Assembly: GCA_963796485.1 (NCBI GenBank)
Contig: CAWCLV010000012.1
Location: 248,001-312,000 of the forward strand
DNA from: CAWCDJ01 sp963796485
GTDB lineage: Bacteria; Acidobacteriota; Terriglobia; Bryobacterales; Bryobacteraceae
Direction of reading: 5' to 3'
DNA length: 64,000 bases
The notes beneath the pieces are model-generated. The model was not told where the DNA came from. It searched no databases and was given only the letters and a program-made list of their open reading frames with translations. Positions within the stretch are counted from its first letter, which is position 1. Each line of letters opens with the position of its first letter. Position numbers and translations under genes: made by a program. Below, one piece after another: positions 50,418 through 59,256 of this stretch.

Positions 50418-52034
50418 CTAACGCACCTTGCCGGCGGCGTTCTCGAGAACCACATCGGATAGCACACCCGTGTCGGACGTATCCGGCAGGTGCGAGCAGA
50501 AACCGATCCCCACATAGAAGGGTCCGTCGAAGTGGAGTTTGATCGGCGGCCCTAACTGCTGCATGGGCTCGCCTTCCAGGCTGACGAAAATGGCGATGGA
50601 ATCGCCGCGCTTTTCGAGGCCGACTCGCTTCGCCCGGACATTGGCGAGCATGCCTCCGAAACGGTACTGCATGTCCTTCATGCTCGCGCCCCTCTCCGGA
50701 CGCTGTGCCAGGTGGATCATGCCCACCCCGTGCTCGCCGAGCATGGCCTCTTTGGAATCGTCATCCAGATTCTGGCGAATGACGAGGACCGCCTTGCGAT
50801 CGCCATAGCCCTGCGGATCGGGAAAGGTGACGCCGGCTGCCAGGGAAACATCCCCAGACATCTTCTTCCAGACGAATCGGAACTCGTCGCGCGTGTACCA
50901 GATGTTATAGCCGGCCGAGTTGATCGTATACCGGTTCGCGGCTGCATCGTAACTGGCGCTCCCCGGCACGAGCGCGCTGCCAACGTCGGATTGGCCGTCA
51001 AATACTCCGATCGGCGTTTCGAACGTCCGGCTTGGCCGGTGGAAATCCGCCGGCGGAGGCACCTGCTTGTGGGTAGCGGAGCCGGGTAGCGCCCAATCCG
51101 GCACCTCGATGGCGGGGATTGCCGCGTCCATCATCGGCGAACAACACGGCGTCTGGACCGGTTTCGGCTCCATCAGCTCCGTCCGCGTCAGGTTCGCGTC
51201 GTAAAGGTTCAGCTGCCACTTGCCGTCACGCCCGATTTTCGGCCCTTCGGCCGGCATCAGGCCCCTGCTCTGTATCGTCTTGTAACCGGCCTGGACATCG
51301 GGAACACCCAGGGCCATATGGTTCATGACGCCGAGCGTGCGGGCGCTCGGATTCTTCACGTTCAACATGTACTCGTACCAATCCGTGCCGTCGGGAACCC
51401 GCATGTCCACCCAACTGGTTTGGTCGTCCCGCATGCCGCCGTGCCAGAACTCGCGGAACCCGAGAATGTCGCGGTAGAGGTGGTCGAACTGCGCGCGATC
51501 GGAAACGGTGGTCCCCACGTGGATGATGCGCTCCGAGACACGTACCGGCGGCAGAGCTTTGCCGAAGTTGCGCGCCTGCAGGGAGCCGGGCAGATACTGG
51601 ACGAACTCCACATCGTGGCCGTCGGGGTCTTTGATCGTAAAGCTCAGGTTTCCGTCGGGGTCCTTCGCCAGGGTCTCCGGCACCTTCACGCCGTTGCCGG
51701 CCAGGTAATCGCGGAGTTGCCGGGCATCATCGGTCTCGAACGCGATATGAGCAAGAACCAGTTGCTCCGGTCCCTTCCAGCCGGGGTAGACCTCCACGTA
51801 CTGGCGATCGTTCACCTTGAAAACCGCGCCACCTTCCGGCCGCGCGACTTGGAACGGTTCCGCGTATCCGAGTTGCTGTCCATAGAACTTGCGGGCGGCG
51901 TCCAGGTTGTCTGTCCAGACGGCAATGTTGGCGACGCCGACGATTCGAGGGCGCTTTGGGGCGGGGCTGGTCTGCGCGGCGGCGGCCGCAAGCGACGCGA
52001 CCGCGGTCGCGATGAGGAGGATGGAACGCTTCAT
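50418..52034 (-). CDS. Exported protein with two VOC (glyoxalase/dioxygenase) domains and a C-terminal jelly-roll
   Basis: A 538-residue protein with signal peptide (1-21; ATG at 52034). The first VOC domain (about 30-150) starts GVANIAVWTDNLDAARKFYGQQLGY and ends with IKDPDGHDVEFVQY. The second (about 165-285) begins IIHVGTTVSDRAQFDHLYRDILGF and contains MNHMALGVPDV and LYDANLTRTELMEP. The last 190 residues (from about DGQSDVGS) resemble a concanavalin-type (DUF1349/laminin-G-like) sandwich. Metal ligands H and E are present at the expected ends of each VOC domain. VOC proteins are usually single cytoplasmic domains, so this exported triple fusion is unusual. Substrate unknown. Confidence 0.78.
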   Translation of the reverse strand: MKRSILLIATAVASLAAAAAQTSPAPKRPRIVGVANIAVWTDNLDAARKFYGQQLGYAEPFQVARPEGGAVFKVNDRQYVEVYPGWKGPEQLVLAHIAFETDDARQLRDYLAGNGVKVPETLAKDPDGNLSFTIKDPDGHDVEFVQYLPGSLQARNFGKALPPVRVSERIIHVGTTVSDRAQFDHLYRDILGFREFWHGGMRDDQTSWVDMRVPDGTDWYEYMLNVKNPSARTLGVMNHMALGVPDVQAGYKTIQSRGLMPAEGPKIGRDGKWQLNLYDANLTRTELMEPKPVQTPCCSPMMDAAIPAIEVPDWALPGSATHKQVPPPADFHRPSRTFETPIGVFDGQSDVGSALVPGSASYDAAANRYTINSAGYNIWYTRDEFRFVWKKMSGDVSLAAGVTFPDPQGYGDRKAVLVIRQNLDDDSKEAMLGEHGVGMIHLAQRPERGASMKDMQYRFGGMLANVRAKRVGLEKRGDSIAIFVSLEGEPMQQLGPPIKLHFDGPFYVGIGFCSHLPDTSDTGVLSDVVLENAAGKVR

Positions 52035-52042
52035 CACGCACC

Positions 52043-52048
52043 AGTATA
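52043..52048 (-). promoter_or_regulatory. -10 box (TATACT) 8 nt before the VOC fusion gene
   Basis: On the minus strand TATACT ends 8 nt before the ATG at 52034 with no ribosome site; the -35 is not clear. Another instance of the short -10 to start-codon distance. Confidence 0.4.
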
Positions 52049-52119
52049 GGCCGTGGCAATGCCGTAAGGAGGCATACCCTACCGGCTTTTTTCCACACAA
52101 GCGGGCGCGAATATCCGGT

Positions 52120-52174
52120 TATAATGGTTCGTTCCAGAGGTCAGGTGGGCAGATCGTAAGCTTCGACTGGAGGT
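52120..52174 (+). promoter_or_regulatory. -10 and ribosome site of the DUF362 gene
   Basis: A perfect TATAAT (52120-52125) with a weak -35 is followed by a leader of about 45 nt and the ribosome site GGAGGT (52169-52174), 4 nt before the second of two adjacent ATG codons (52176 and 52179). The spacing favours 52179. Confidence 0.5.
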
Positions 52175-52178
52175 CATG

Positions 52179-53324
52179 ATGGCGAGAGGGATGCAGCGCA
52201 GAACGCTATTTGAATTGGCTGCCGCGGCGGCACTGACGCGGAAAGGCCTCGTGGCTCAGCAGCAGCCGGCCCAGCAGAAACCGGCTCCGCCGCAGCGCAG
52301 AGCGGGAATGGGCGGAAATCCCGAGGGATTTCCGGGCAGCGAGCGGAAATCCACGGTGGCGATCCAGCAAGGCGAAGACCGCCGCAAAACGGTTTATCTT
52401 GCGATGAAGGCGATCGACAAGGATCTGCAGACCAAGATGAAGGGCAAGAAGTACGTCGTCATCAAACCCAACTTTGTGAACACGGTGAACCAGTTGGCGG
52501 CGAGCCACCCCGACAGCATGCGCGGGATTCTGGATTACCTGTCCGAAAGCTTCAAAGGTCCGGTGGTCATCGCGGAGTCGTCGGCGGGCGAGACGAAACA
52601 GGGGTACGACAACTTCAAGTATGGCGCGCTGACTTCCGAATACCGGCGCCAGCAGCTCAAGCTGATCGACCTGAACGAGGAGGCGAAGTTCGAGCGGATT
52701 GCGCTGCTCGACGCGGACCTGCACATCGTGCCGTGCCGGATTGCGGCTCGTTTGGTGGATCCCGAGGCGTTTGTGATTTCGGCGGCGATGTTGAAAACCC
52801 ACAATACCGTCATTGCTTCGCTTTCGATCAAGAACATGGCGCTGGGCGCACCCCTCCACCAGGCAGCCGGCGAGACGCCGCGATGGAACGAGAAGCGCAA
52901 GTTCCACGTCGGGCTGCGCCAGACCCACTACAACATGATGGTCGCGACGCAGCGGCTGAACTGGGGAGCATCGCTCATCGACGGGCACGAAGGAATGGAA
53001 GGGAACGGCCCGAATTCGGGGACCGCGGTGAATTCCCGGATCGCCGTCGCCTCGACGGACTTCGTCAGCGCGGACCGCGTGGCCGCCGAGACCATGGGCA
53101 TCAACCCCGAATGGCTGGGCTACGTAAAATATTGCGGACAGCTCGGGCTGGGGCAGTGGGACGCGGCGAAGATCGAGGTGATCGGGGCCAAGATAGCGGA
53201 CGTGAAGAAGGCCTACCGGCTGCATCCCGACATCGACCGCGAATTGCAGTGGCAGGGGCCCATGACCGAGTTGCCGTTCAACCTCGGGTGGACGCGAGCC
53301 CTGGGGCAGGACCGCCTGGCGTAG
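52179..53324 (+). CDS. DUF362 domain protein with Tat-like leader
   Basis: A 381-residue protein. The leader (MARGMQRRTLFELAAAAALT) has a twin arginine. The DUF362 domain follows (KKYVVIKPNFVNT, GPVVIAESSAGETKQGYDNF, ISAAMLKTHNTVIASLSIKNMALG, LIDGHEGMEGNGPNSGTAV, STDFVSADRVAAETMGI). No 4Fe-4S ferredoxin motif is present, unlike some members. The biochemical role of DUF362 is not well defined; uroporphyrinogen-related and sulfur-metabolism links have been suggested for some. The start choice depends on the GGAGGT spacing; 52176 and 52191 are alternatives. Confidence 0.82.
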   Translation: MARGMQRRTLFELAAAAALTRKGLVAQQQPAQQKPAPPQRRAGMGGNPEGFPGSERKSTVAIQQGEDRRKTVYLAMKAIDKDLQTKMKGKKYVVIKPNFVNTVNQLAASHPDSMRGILDYLSESFKGPVVIAESSAGETKQGYDNFKYGALTSEYRRQQLKLIDLNEEAKFERIALLDADLHIVPCRIAARLVDPEAFVISAAMLKTHNTVIASLSIKNMALGAPLHQAAGETPRWNEKRKFHVGLRQTHYNMMVATQRLNWGASLIDGHEGMEGNGPNSGTAVNSRIAVASTDFVSADRVAAETMGINPEWLGYVKYCGQLGLGQWDAAKIEVIGAKIADVKKAYRLHPDIDRELQWQGPMTELPFNLGWTRALGQDRLA

Positions 53325-53338
53325 CGCCGGGCCGGCGC
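53324..53338. terminator. Short perfect GC hairpin between convergent DUF362 and receptor genes
   Basis: GCGCCGGGCCGGCGC folds as a 6-bp stem with a 3-nt loop (or 7 and 1) in the 19-bp gap between two convergent genes. It could serve both strands, although neither side has a T-run. Confidence 0.4.
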
Positions 53339-53343
53339 CCTGT

Positions 53344-56300
53344 TCAGAATTCGATCCGGGCCTGGAATGCGATCATGCGCGGTGAGCTGTCGCCGCCCAA
53401 TCCCACACCGAGGAGCCCGGTCGGAGGCGAGGTCGTGTACGTCAGGGCGCCAAAGCCGGTCTGGGTTGCCGGCTTTCCCGGGATGCCGGAATTTCCAAGC
53501 ACGGGCAGCCCGAAGTTCGGGTGGTTGAAGATATTGAAGAACTGCCCGTCGATCCGCAGTTTCACACGATCGCTCAGAGGAAACCATTTCGTCAGGTAGA
53601 GGTCGCTCCAGGTGAAGTCGGGGCCGCGCAGGGCGTTGCGGCCGAGATTCCCGAACTGGCACGTTTTCGGTGTGTCGCCCCCCGCGCAGGCGCCGGTGCT
53701 CAGATCCACCGAAGAGACGAATGTTTCGGGGTTCAGCCACTGAATCGTGCCGGGCTGCGTGACACCGGGGACCGGATTGTGGGCGTATAGCGGCGTGCCC
53801 GGAACGACGCTGGCGAACTGGGCGCCGCTGCCGTTCACGATGCCGTTGCCGTTGGCGGTGTACGGCGCGCTGAGGACCGAGAACGGGATGCCGCTGTGCC
53901 GGAAGATGGAGCCGGAGAGTTGCCATCCGTTCAGTGTGCGGCCCAGGAACCCGCGCAGCTTGAGCGGGAGTTGATAGACATAGGTGGCTGCGAGATTATG
54001 ACGGACGTCATAGTCGCAGGGGCCGCGGTCGCGCTTGAGGTCGCCAGGGATAGGGGAAAGAATTCCCCCGGCGGAGAACGGCAGGAAACCGCCATTGGAA
54101 ACGGTATCGATGCAGCGGCTCCAGGTGTAGTTCGCCTGGATCCGCAGTCCGTGTGCGAGCCGCTTTTCCGCCGTGGTCTGCAGGCCGTTGTAATGGCTGT
54201 TGGCTCCTGTTGCGAGCTGCGTCACGGCTGCGAACCGCGGGTCCGTCGGCTTGGCGTACGGGAACGGCGCGAAACAGCCGGGACAAACCGTCTGGTAGCC
54301 ATTCACTTGGGTCGTATACGGCTGGTTCACGGCGCGCGTACCGACATACTGGGCGCGCAAGTGGAAGCCGGCTCCGAACTGCCGTTCGACGGCGAAGCTC
54401 CACTCCATGAAGTACGGCGCATGAAGCCGGCCATCGGGCACGGCAGTTATGGCTACCGGCTGGAGGCAGGTTCCCGGGTTGGAGAGCGGCGAGGCGCAGG
54501 AAAGTTGCCCCCCGGCGAAGCCTGCGCGAAATATCTGGTTTGCGGCCGCTGTGGCATCCACCGCGCTCCCCGGAACTCCGGGCGCCAGGAACGTGCCGCC
54601 GACGGTACCGAGCAGACCGCCCTGGAATGTCTGGGAGTACGGCGGGTTGACACTCACCATGTCCACGACGCTGCCGGGCAGGAGGTCGCTGAAGAGACCG
54701 AAACCGGTGCGCACGACCGTGTTCCGCGCCACCTGCCACGCGACCGCCATTCGCGGTTGCAGAATGGCGAGCGGCGTGGCAGCGAAGATCGTCCCCAGGC
54801 CGGTATTGATGGCCGCGTTCAGCGGTTGGTTCACGTCGTGCGTGATGGAAGCGAATGAACCTGACAGGCGCGCCACGGCATTGTGCGGGTTGAGAGGATT
54901 TGAATTCCGGGTGGCGCGGACGCCGAAGGTCCATGTAAGCTTCGGAGTCACTTCCCAGGTATCCTGCGCGTACAGGTCGAGATTCAGAAAATTGTACGGC
55001 TGGGAATTGGCCTGCGGGAATGTCCGGGTCGCGGTAGAGGCCAAGCCGTGCATGAACTGGGGCAGCGTGGTGTAAGTAACCAGCGGAACCGCGCCCTGAC
55101 CGAAATCGTAATCGTTCAGCCGGAAGATGCGGGTATTGGTTCCGAGCCGGAGTTCGTGCGGGCCCAGCGTCCAGGCGAGGTTGTCGTTCAGGAAGAAGCG
55201 GCTGGCGCGGCGTCCCTGGACCCAGGTATTGTCGAGCCCGCCAAGAGCTGTGAATGGAGCGCTGGCGCCGCTTCCCTGGAGCACGATGGGGAACGCCGCC
55301 AGCGTCTTCTGGAAATCTGCCGGGCCAAAGAGGCTCTCATACCAGGAAAACGCCGGGTTGAAGTAGTTCACCAGGCTAGGCGAGAAGACGTGTGTCCAAC
55401 CCGCGGCCGAAGAATAGAGCGGCTGCGGTGACACCGAGTTGAATAGGGGATTGATGGGGTCCGTGTACGCGGCCTGCACGCCGGTATCGCCCTGGAAGCG
55501 GAACCACGCGGTGTCGTTCTGGTCGATATTGTAGTCGATGCGCGCGGTCTGCACCTGCTCGTGATCGTCGCTCGAATGCGAGATGCTTTGCCGGTTGGCG
55601 CAGCCGTCGCCGTTCGGCGTCAGGCCCGGCGCCGCCGCGCCATTGGCCTGGAGCGGACACCCCAGAATGGCAAGCGGAGTGCCCGCGGTGTTGCCGTAAA
55701 CCCCGAACATTTGGCGATAGAAGGGCGCCAGTTGCGGCGCCGACTGACCGAGTTGCTGGAGCACATAGCCCTGAAAAGCGGGCGTGGGAACGGTGGCGGC
55801 GGAAACAATCGGCAATGCGATCCGTGCCCATTCGCTATCGAAGAAGAAGAACAACTTGTCGCGCAGGATCGGCCCGCCCAAGCTGCCGCCGAAGTGGTTC
55901 ACGGTGGAGCGGGGTTTGTGGTTGCCCGGCGTAGCGTTCGTGAAAAAATCCGCGGCGTTGAATCGCGAGCCGTTCCAGAGCTCATATAGATTGCCGTGAA
56001 AATGGTTGCCGCCGGATTTTGTGACGTAATTCACCTGGGACGCGCCATAGCGGCCCTGATCCACCGTGTAAGAGAGGGTGTTCACCGTCACCTCTGAGAT
56101 CGAATTCAGACCGAGGACAAGGTTGGTCGAGAGACCGCTGTTCAGGTTGGTCAGCGGGTCGTTGGTCTCCAGGCCGTCCACAATGTAGCCGTTCGACAGC
56201 GATGGCAGTCCATTGAACTGGACGTTGCCATAACCATTGGTGCCGCCCACGAAATCGTTGCCGCTACCGGCAGTGTTGATCAGGGCTCCCGCCGCGAACT

Positions 56301-56769
56301 GCAGTGGGTAGGTCATATCGCCGCCGGGGTTGGGCAGGTCCTCCAGGGCGGGAGCGTTCAACGTGGTTGCCGTATTGGGGTTTTCGGGATTGATCAAGGG
56401 AGGCTCGCCGGTCACTTCAACGGCACCCTTCGCCGCAGCCAATTGAAGGATAAAGTTGACGGTTTGCTTCTGGCCGAGCCCGGAGAAGACGGAAGGGTTC
56501 GCCTGCGGGCTGAAGCCGGCAGCCCTGGCCCCCACGGCATAAGCGCCGGGCTGCAGTTGAGGGAAGCTGAAACGGCCCAACTCGTCCGTGTATGCACTGC
56601 GCCGGGCGCCCGTCAGGTTGTTCGTGACGGTGACGATGGCGCCGGGAAGACAGGCTCCGCTCGGATCGAGTACGACACCAACAATCGCACTGGTGGTCTC
56701 GCCCTGCGCAAGGAGCCGCGGAGGAAGGGATGTAGCGAACGACAGGATGAGGAGAAGGGCAATCCGCAT
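53344..56769 (-). CDS. Oar-like TonB-dependent receptor with CarboxypepD-regulatory domain (1)
   Basis: An 1141-residue outer-membrane protein. After a signal peptide (about 1-21, ending LLAQ) comes a carboxypeptidase-regulatory-like Ig fold (about 25-110; SAIVGVVLDPSGACLPGAIVTVTNN, DELGRFSFPQLQPGAYAV). A plug-like region follows (VQFNGLPSLSNGYIVDGLETND; GRYGASQVNYVTKSGGN), and then a long beta-barrel ending in an aromatic residue (FQARIEF), as is normal for outer-membrane barrels. Such Oar-like receptors are very numerous in Solibacter-type Acidobacteria, with mostly unknown ligands. The ATG abuts a DtxR-type operator, so this copy is likely controlled by metal availability. Confidence 0.88.
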   Translation of the reverse strand: MRIALLLILSFATSLPPRLLAQGETTSAIVGVVLDPSGACLPGAIVTVTNNLTGARRSAYTDELGRFSFPQLQPGAYAVGARAAGFSPQANPSVFSGLGQKQTVNFILQLAAAKGAVEVTGEPPLINPENPNTATTLNAPALEDLPNPGGDMTYPLQFAAGALINTAGSGNDFVGGTNGYGNVQFNGLPSLSNGYIVDGLETNDPLTNLNSGLSTNLVLGLNSISEVTVNTLSYTVDQGRYGASQVNYVTKSGGNHFHGNLYELWNGSRFNAADFFTNATPGNHKPRSTVNHFGGSLGGPILRDKLFFFFDSEWARIALPIVSAATVPTPAFQGYVLQQLGQSAPQLAPFYRQMFGVYGNTAGTPLAILGCPLQANGAAAPGLTPNGDGCANRQSISHSSDDHEQVQTARIDYNIDQNDTAWFRFQGDTGVQAAYTDPINPLFNSVSPQPLYSSAAGWTHVFSPSLVNYFNPAFSWYESLFGPADFQKTLAAFPIVLQGSGASAPFTALGGLDNTWVQGRRASRFFLNDNLAWTLGPHELRLGTNTRIFRLNDYDFGQGAVPLVTYTTLPQFMHGLASTATRTFPQANSQPYNFLNLDLYAQDTWEVTPKLTWTFGVRATRNSNPLNPHNAVARLSGSFASITHDVNQPLNAAINTGLGTIFAATPLAILQPRMAVAWQVARNTVVRTGFGLFSDLLPGSVVDMVSVNPPYSQTFQGGLLGTVGGTFLAPGVPGSAVDATAAANQIFRAGFAGGQLSCASPLSNPGTCLQPVAITAVPDGRLHAPYFMEWSFAVERQFGAGFHLRAQYVGTRAVNQPYTTQVNGYQTVCPGCFAPFPYAKPTDPRFAAVTQLATGANSHYNGLQTTAEKRLAHGLRIQANYTWSRCIDTVSNGGFLPFSAGGILSPIPGDLKRDRGPCDYDVRHNLAATYVYQLPLKLRGFLGRTLNGWQLSGSIFRHSGIPFSVLSAPYTANGNGIVNGSGAQFASVVPGTPLYAHNPVPGVTQPGTIQWLNPETFVSSVDLSTGACAGGDTPKTCQFGNLGRNALRGPDFTWSDLYLTKWFPLSDRVKLRIDGQFFNIFNHPNFGLPVLGNSGIPGKPATQTGFGALTYTTSPPTGLLGVGLGGDSSPRMIAFQARIEF

Positions 56770-56788
56770 TTAAATTAGTCTAACCTAA
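56770..56788. promoter_or_regulatory. DtxR-family operator (iron/manganese box)
   Basis: The 19-bp sequence TTAAATTAGTCTAACCTAA matches the DtxR/IdeR-type consensus TWAGGTTAGSCTAACCTWA at 16 positions, with an intact right arm. It ends directly at the start codon of the receptor gene (ATG at 56769, minus strand) and lies 62 bp before the start of the divergent MntR/DtxR-type regulator gene. Binding there would block the receptor's start region. Confidence 0.72.
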
Positions 56789-56850
56789 TTTTTCTGTACG
56801 GCGACACATTTTTAGCGGGCTTACGAACTGGATTGGACCAGGACGGTAAG

Positions 56851-57582
56851 GTGCGTTACGCTTATGTAGTGGCAGCTAGCAGTGCGACATCGGAATCGGT
56901 TGACGATTACCTGAAGACCATCCTGGAACTGGGCGGCGCCGAGGATGCCCGCGTCAGCACCAAGGCGTTAGCCGAAAGGCTGGGCATCCGCACGCCTTCC
57001 GTCACAGGAATGCTGCAGCGTCTGGCCGTGCAGCGCCCGCCGCTGGTCCTATATGAGAAGCACCGTGGAGTCCGGTTGACCGCCGCCGGCAAGCGCAGGG
57101 CCTGGGAACTGGTGCGGCATCACCGCCTGTTGGAACTGTTCCTGCATGACGTGTTGAAGTATTCCTGGGACGAGGTGCATGAGGAGGCGGAACGCCTGGA
57201 GCATTTTATCTCGGAGCGCTTCGAGGACCGCGTCGCCGCGATTTTGGGAGATCCGGAGATCGATCCGCACGGGCATTTAATTCCGGCCAAGCACCAGAAA
57301 GGGGTGTTCCGGAATGAGGTGGCCTTGACAGACTGGCCGCCGGGCGTGCCTGCGCTCGTCAGCAGCGTCACGGACCGGAACGCGGCTGCGCTCCGCGATA
57401 TCCAGCGACTGGGGCTCCGGCCGGGCGCGGCGGTCAGTGTAGTTCAAATCAGTGCCGCTGCCTGTATTGTGCGCGTAGGAGCGGAGGGTCCGATACGTCT
57501 GAGCCGCGAACTGGCGATCTGTGTCCTCGTGATTGCGGACGAGGCACTTTCCGCTAGGGCAATTGCCCCTCGGTCACTTTAA
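56851..57582 (+). CDS. MntR/DtxR-family metal-dependent transcription regulator
   Basis: A 243-residue regulator from the GTG at 56851 (AGGA 7 nt upstream; TTG 56833 and GTG 56869 are alternatives). It has an N-terminal winged HTH (VSTKALAERLGIRTPSVTGMLQRL, then YEKHRGVRLTAAGK), the dimerisation/metal helix region and a C-terminal FeoA-like SH3 domain (about 160-235; LRPGAAVSVVQI). Metal ligands, by alignment to Bacillus MntR, are D19 (D8), H91 (H77), E114 (E99), E117 (E102) and H118 (H103). The Cys of DtxR is replaced by Glu, which points to manganese-type selectivity. The MntR E11 position is lysine (K22). The overlap with the end of the CRTAC1 gene is 29 bp. Confidence 0.88.
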   Translation: MRYAYVVAASSATSESVDDYLKTILELGGAEDARVSTKALAERLGIRTPSVTGMLQRLAVQRPPLVLYEKHRGVRLTAAGKRRAWELVRHHRLLELFLHDVLKYSWDEVHEEAERLEHFISERFEDRVAAILGDPEIDPHGHLIPAKHQKGVFRNEVALTDWPPGVPALVSSVTDRNAAALRDIQRLGLRPGAAVSVVQISAAACIVRVGAEGPIRLSRELAICVLVIADEALSARAIAPRSL

Positions 57583-59254
57583 CAATTCTGTTGGCTTTCG
57601 CAGTGAACCGGTCTACAGTTCCACTGGGCCAGCGAATCTCGATATCCGCGCTCCCGGCTTTGCCCAACCCGAAGTGCACGCGAAAATCGCTTTGCGAGAC
57701 ATAGCTGCCGCCGCTGCGCACCTCATCCATCTGCCGGTGCGCGCCGGTCGTGCAGTAGACCCTCGCCCCGATGGCTGACCGGTTCGACTTCACGCCGACC
57801 AGCTTGAGCTTGATCCAGTTATTCCCGGCGGCCTGGTCGCAGCGAAGCAACTGCGGGACCTCATTGGTGCAGTTGACCAGGACGTCAAGGTCGCCATCGT
57901 TATCGAAATCGCCCACGGCGCAGCCGCGCGCCGCGACCGCCTCCAGAATTCCCGGCCCGGCCTGAGTCGAGACATCCGCGAACTTGCCGTTCGACAGGTT
58001 GCGGTAGAGCACCTTGCGCTCGCGGTAGCCTGACTCCGTCACGGTCTCGCCCACCTCGGGATAGACATGGCCGTTGCAGACCAGGATATCGGCCCAACCG
58101 TCGTTATCGAAATCGCCGAATGCGACGCCCCATCCGAGGAACCGCGTGTTGCGCCCCAGGCCCGCCTGAAACGTCTGATCGTCGAATACCATCTTGCCGA
58201 GATTGCGATAGAGGCTGGACGCATCGCCGGCGAAATTCGTCTTCACGATATCGAGATTGCCGTCGCAATCGTAGTCGGCCGCGGAAACGCCCATGCCGGC
58301 CTGCGGCTTACCGTCTGGACTGTAGGCCACTCCGGCCTCGATCCCAACGTCGCTGAAGGTGCCGTCGTGGTTGTTCCGGTAGAGGGTTGACGAGGTGGAG
58401 TCGTTGGCCACGTAGATGTCCGGCCAGCCGTCGTTATCGAGATCGGAGACCAGCACGCCAAGCCCGTAGGTGCCGGCCGTTTTGAGAATTCCCGATTTCT
58501 CCGAGACGTCGGTGAACGAGCCGTCGCCGTTGTTGTGGAAAAGAATATTCCTGCCGCCCTGCAGCCCCGGCGGACCGCACGCCACACGCATCCCGCGGTA
58601 GAGACACTTGCCGGACTCGGGCACGGGCACGGTGGCAGGGTCGAAGTCGATGTAGTTGGCGGCGAAAAGGTCGAGGCGGCCGTCGCGATCGTAATCCAGG
58701 AAGGCGCAGCCGGTGTTCCATCGCCGCGTCCCGTTCCGGGGCTTCGTGGTCACCCCCGCTTTCTCCGCGACATCGGTGAACTTGCCGTTGCCGTCGTTGT
58801 GCCAGAGGGCGCAATCGCCCCAGTAGGTGACAAACAGGTCGTCGAAGCCATCGTTGTCGTAGTCGCCCGCGCAAACGCCCTGGCCCCAGCCGGTGCGGGC
58901 GATGCCCGCCGCGAGCGTGACATCCGTGAACGTACCATCGCGATTGTTTTTGTAGAGGCGGCTGACCGGGGCCTGGCCCGGAGCCCATTTGGCTTCGAAG
59001 CGCGTGCCGTTGACCAGGAAGATGTCAAGCCAGCCGTCGTTGTCATAGTCGAAGAATGCGCAGCCGCAGCCGGTGGTTTCGAGCAGGAAACGGTTCTTCT
59101 GCTCGCCCCCGAAAACGGTCCTGGCGCGCAGCCCGGCCTCGCGCGCCACATTTACGAACTGGAACCCGAGCGGAAGGGCGCCGGCGATCTGGTCGAACGA
59201 AAAGACCGGCAGCGTGGCGCAGAGAGACTGGATGAAGCCGCGGCGCGTGGTCAT
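57554..59254 (-). CDS. CRTAC1-family protein (FG-GAP/VCBS repeats plus ASPIC/UnbV domain)
   Basis: A 566-residue exported protein with a Tat-like leader (TTRRGFIQSLCATLPVFSF). It has a long series of FG-GAP/VCBS beta-propeller repeats with calcium-loop-like DYDNDGWLDIFLVN, DYDNDGFDDLFVTYWGD, DYDRDGRLDLFAANYI, DLDNDGWPDIYVANDS, DYDCDGNLDIVKTN and DFDNDGDLDVLVN. The C-terminal ASPIC/UnbV domain follows (NWIKLKLVGVKSNRSAIGARV; VHFGLGKAGSADIEIRWPSG). It starts 2 bp after the TPR gene, in a three-gene operon behind a large receptor gene. Binding of extracellular ligand is likely. Confidence 0.9.
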   Translation of the reverse strand: MTTRRGFIQSLCATLPVFSFDQIAGALPLGFQFVNVAREAGLRARTVFGGEQKNRFLLETTGCGCAFFDYDNDGWLDIFLVNGTRFEAKWAPGQAPVSRLYKNNRDGTFTDVTLAAGIARTGWGQGVCAGDYDNDGFDDLFVTYWGDCALWHNDGNGKFTDVAEKAGVTTKPRNGTRRWNTGCAFLDYDRDGRLDLFAANYIDFDPATVPVPESGKCLYRGMRVACGPPGLQGGRNILFHNNGDGSFTDVSEKSGILKTAGTYGLGVLVSDLDNDGWPDIYVANDSTSSTLYRNNHDGTFSDVGIEAGVAYSPDGKPQAGMGVSAADYDCDGNLDIVKTNFAGDASSLYRNLGKMVFDDQTFQAGLGRNTRFLGWGVAFGDFDNDGWADILVCNGHVYPEVGETVTESGYRERKVLYRNLSNGKFADVSTQAGPGILEAVAARGCAVGDFDNDGDLDVLVNCTNEVPQLLRCDQAAGNNWIKLKLVGVKSNRSAIGARVYCTTGAHRQMDEVRSGGSYVSQSDFRVHFGLGKAGSADIEIRWPSGTVDRFTAKANRIVKVTEGQLP

Positions 59255-59256
59255 GG

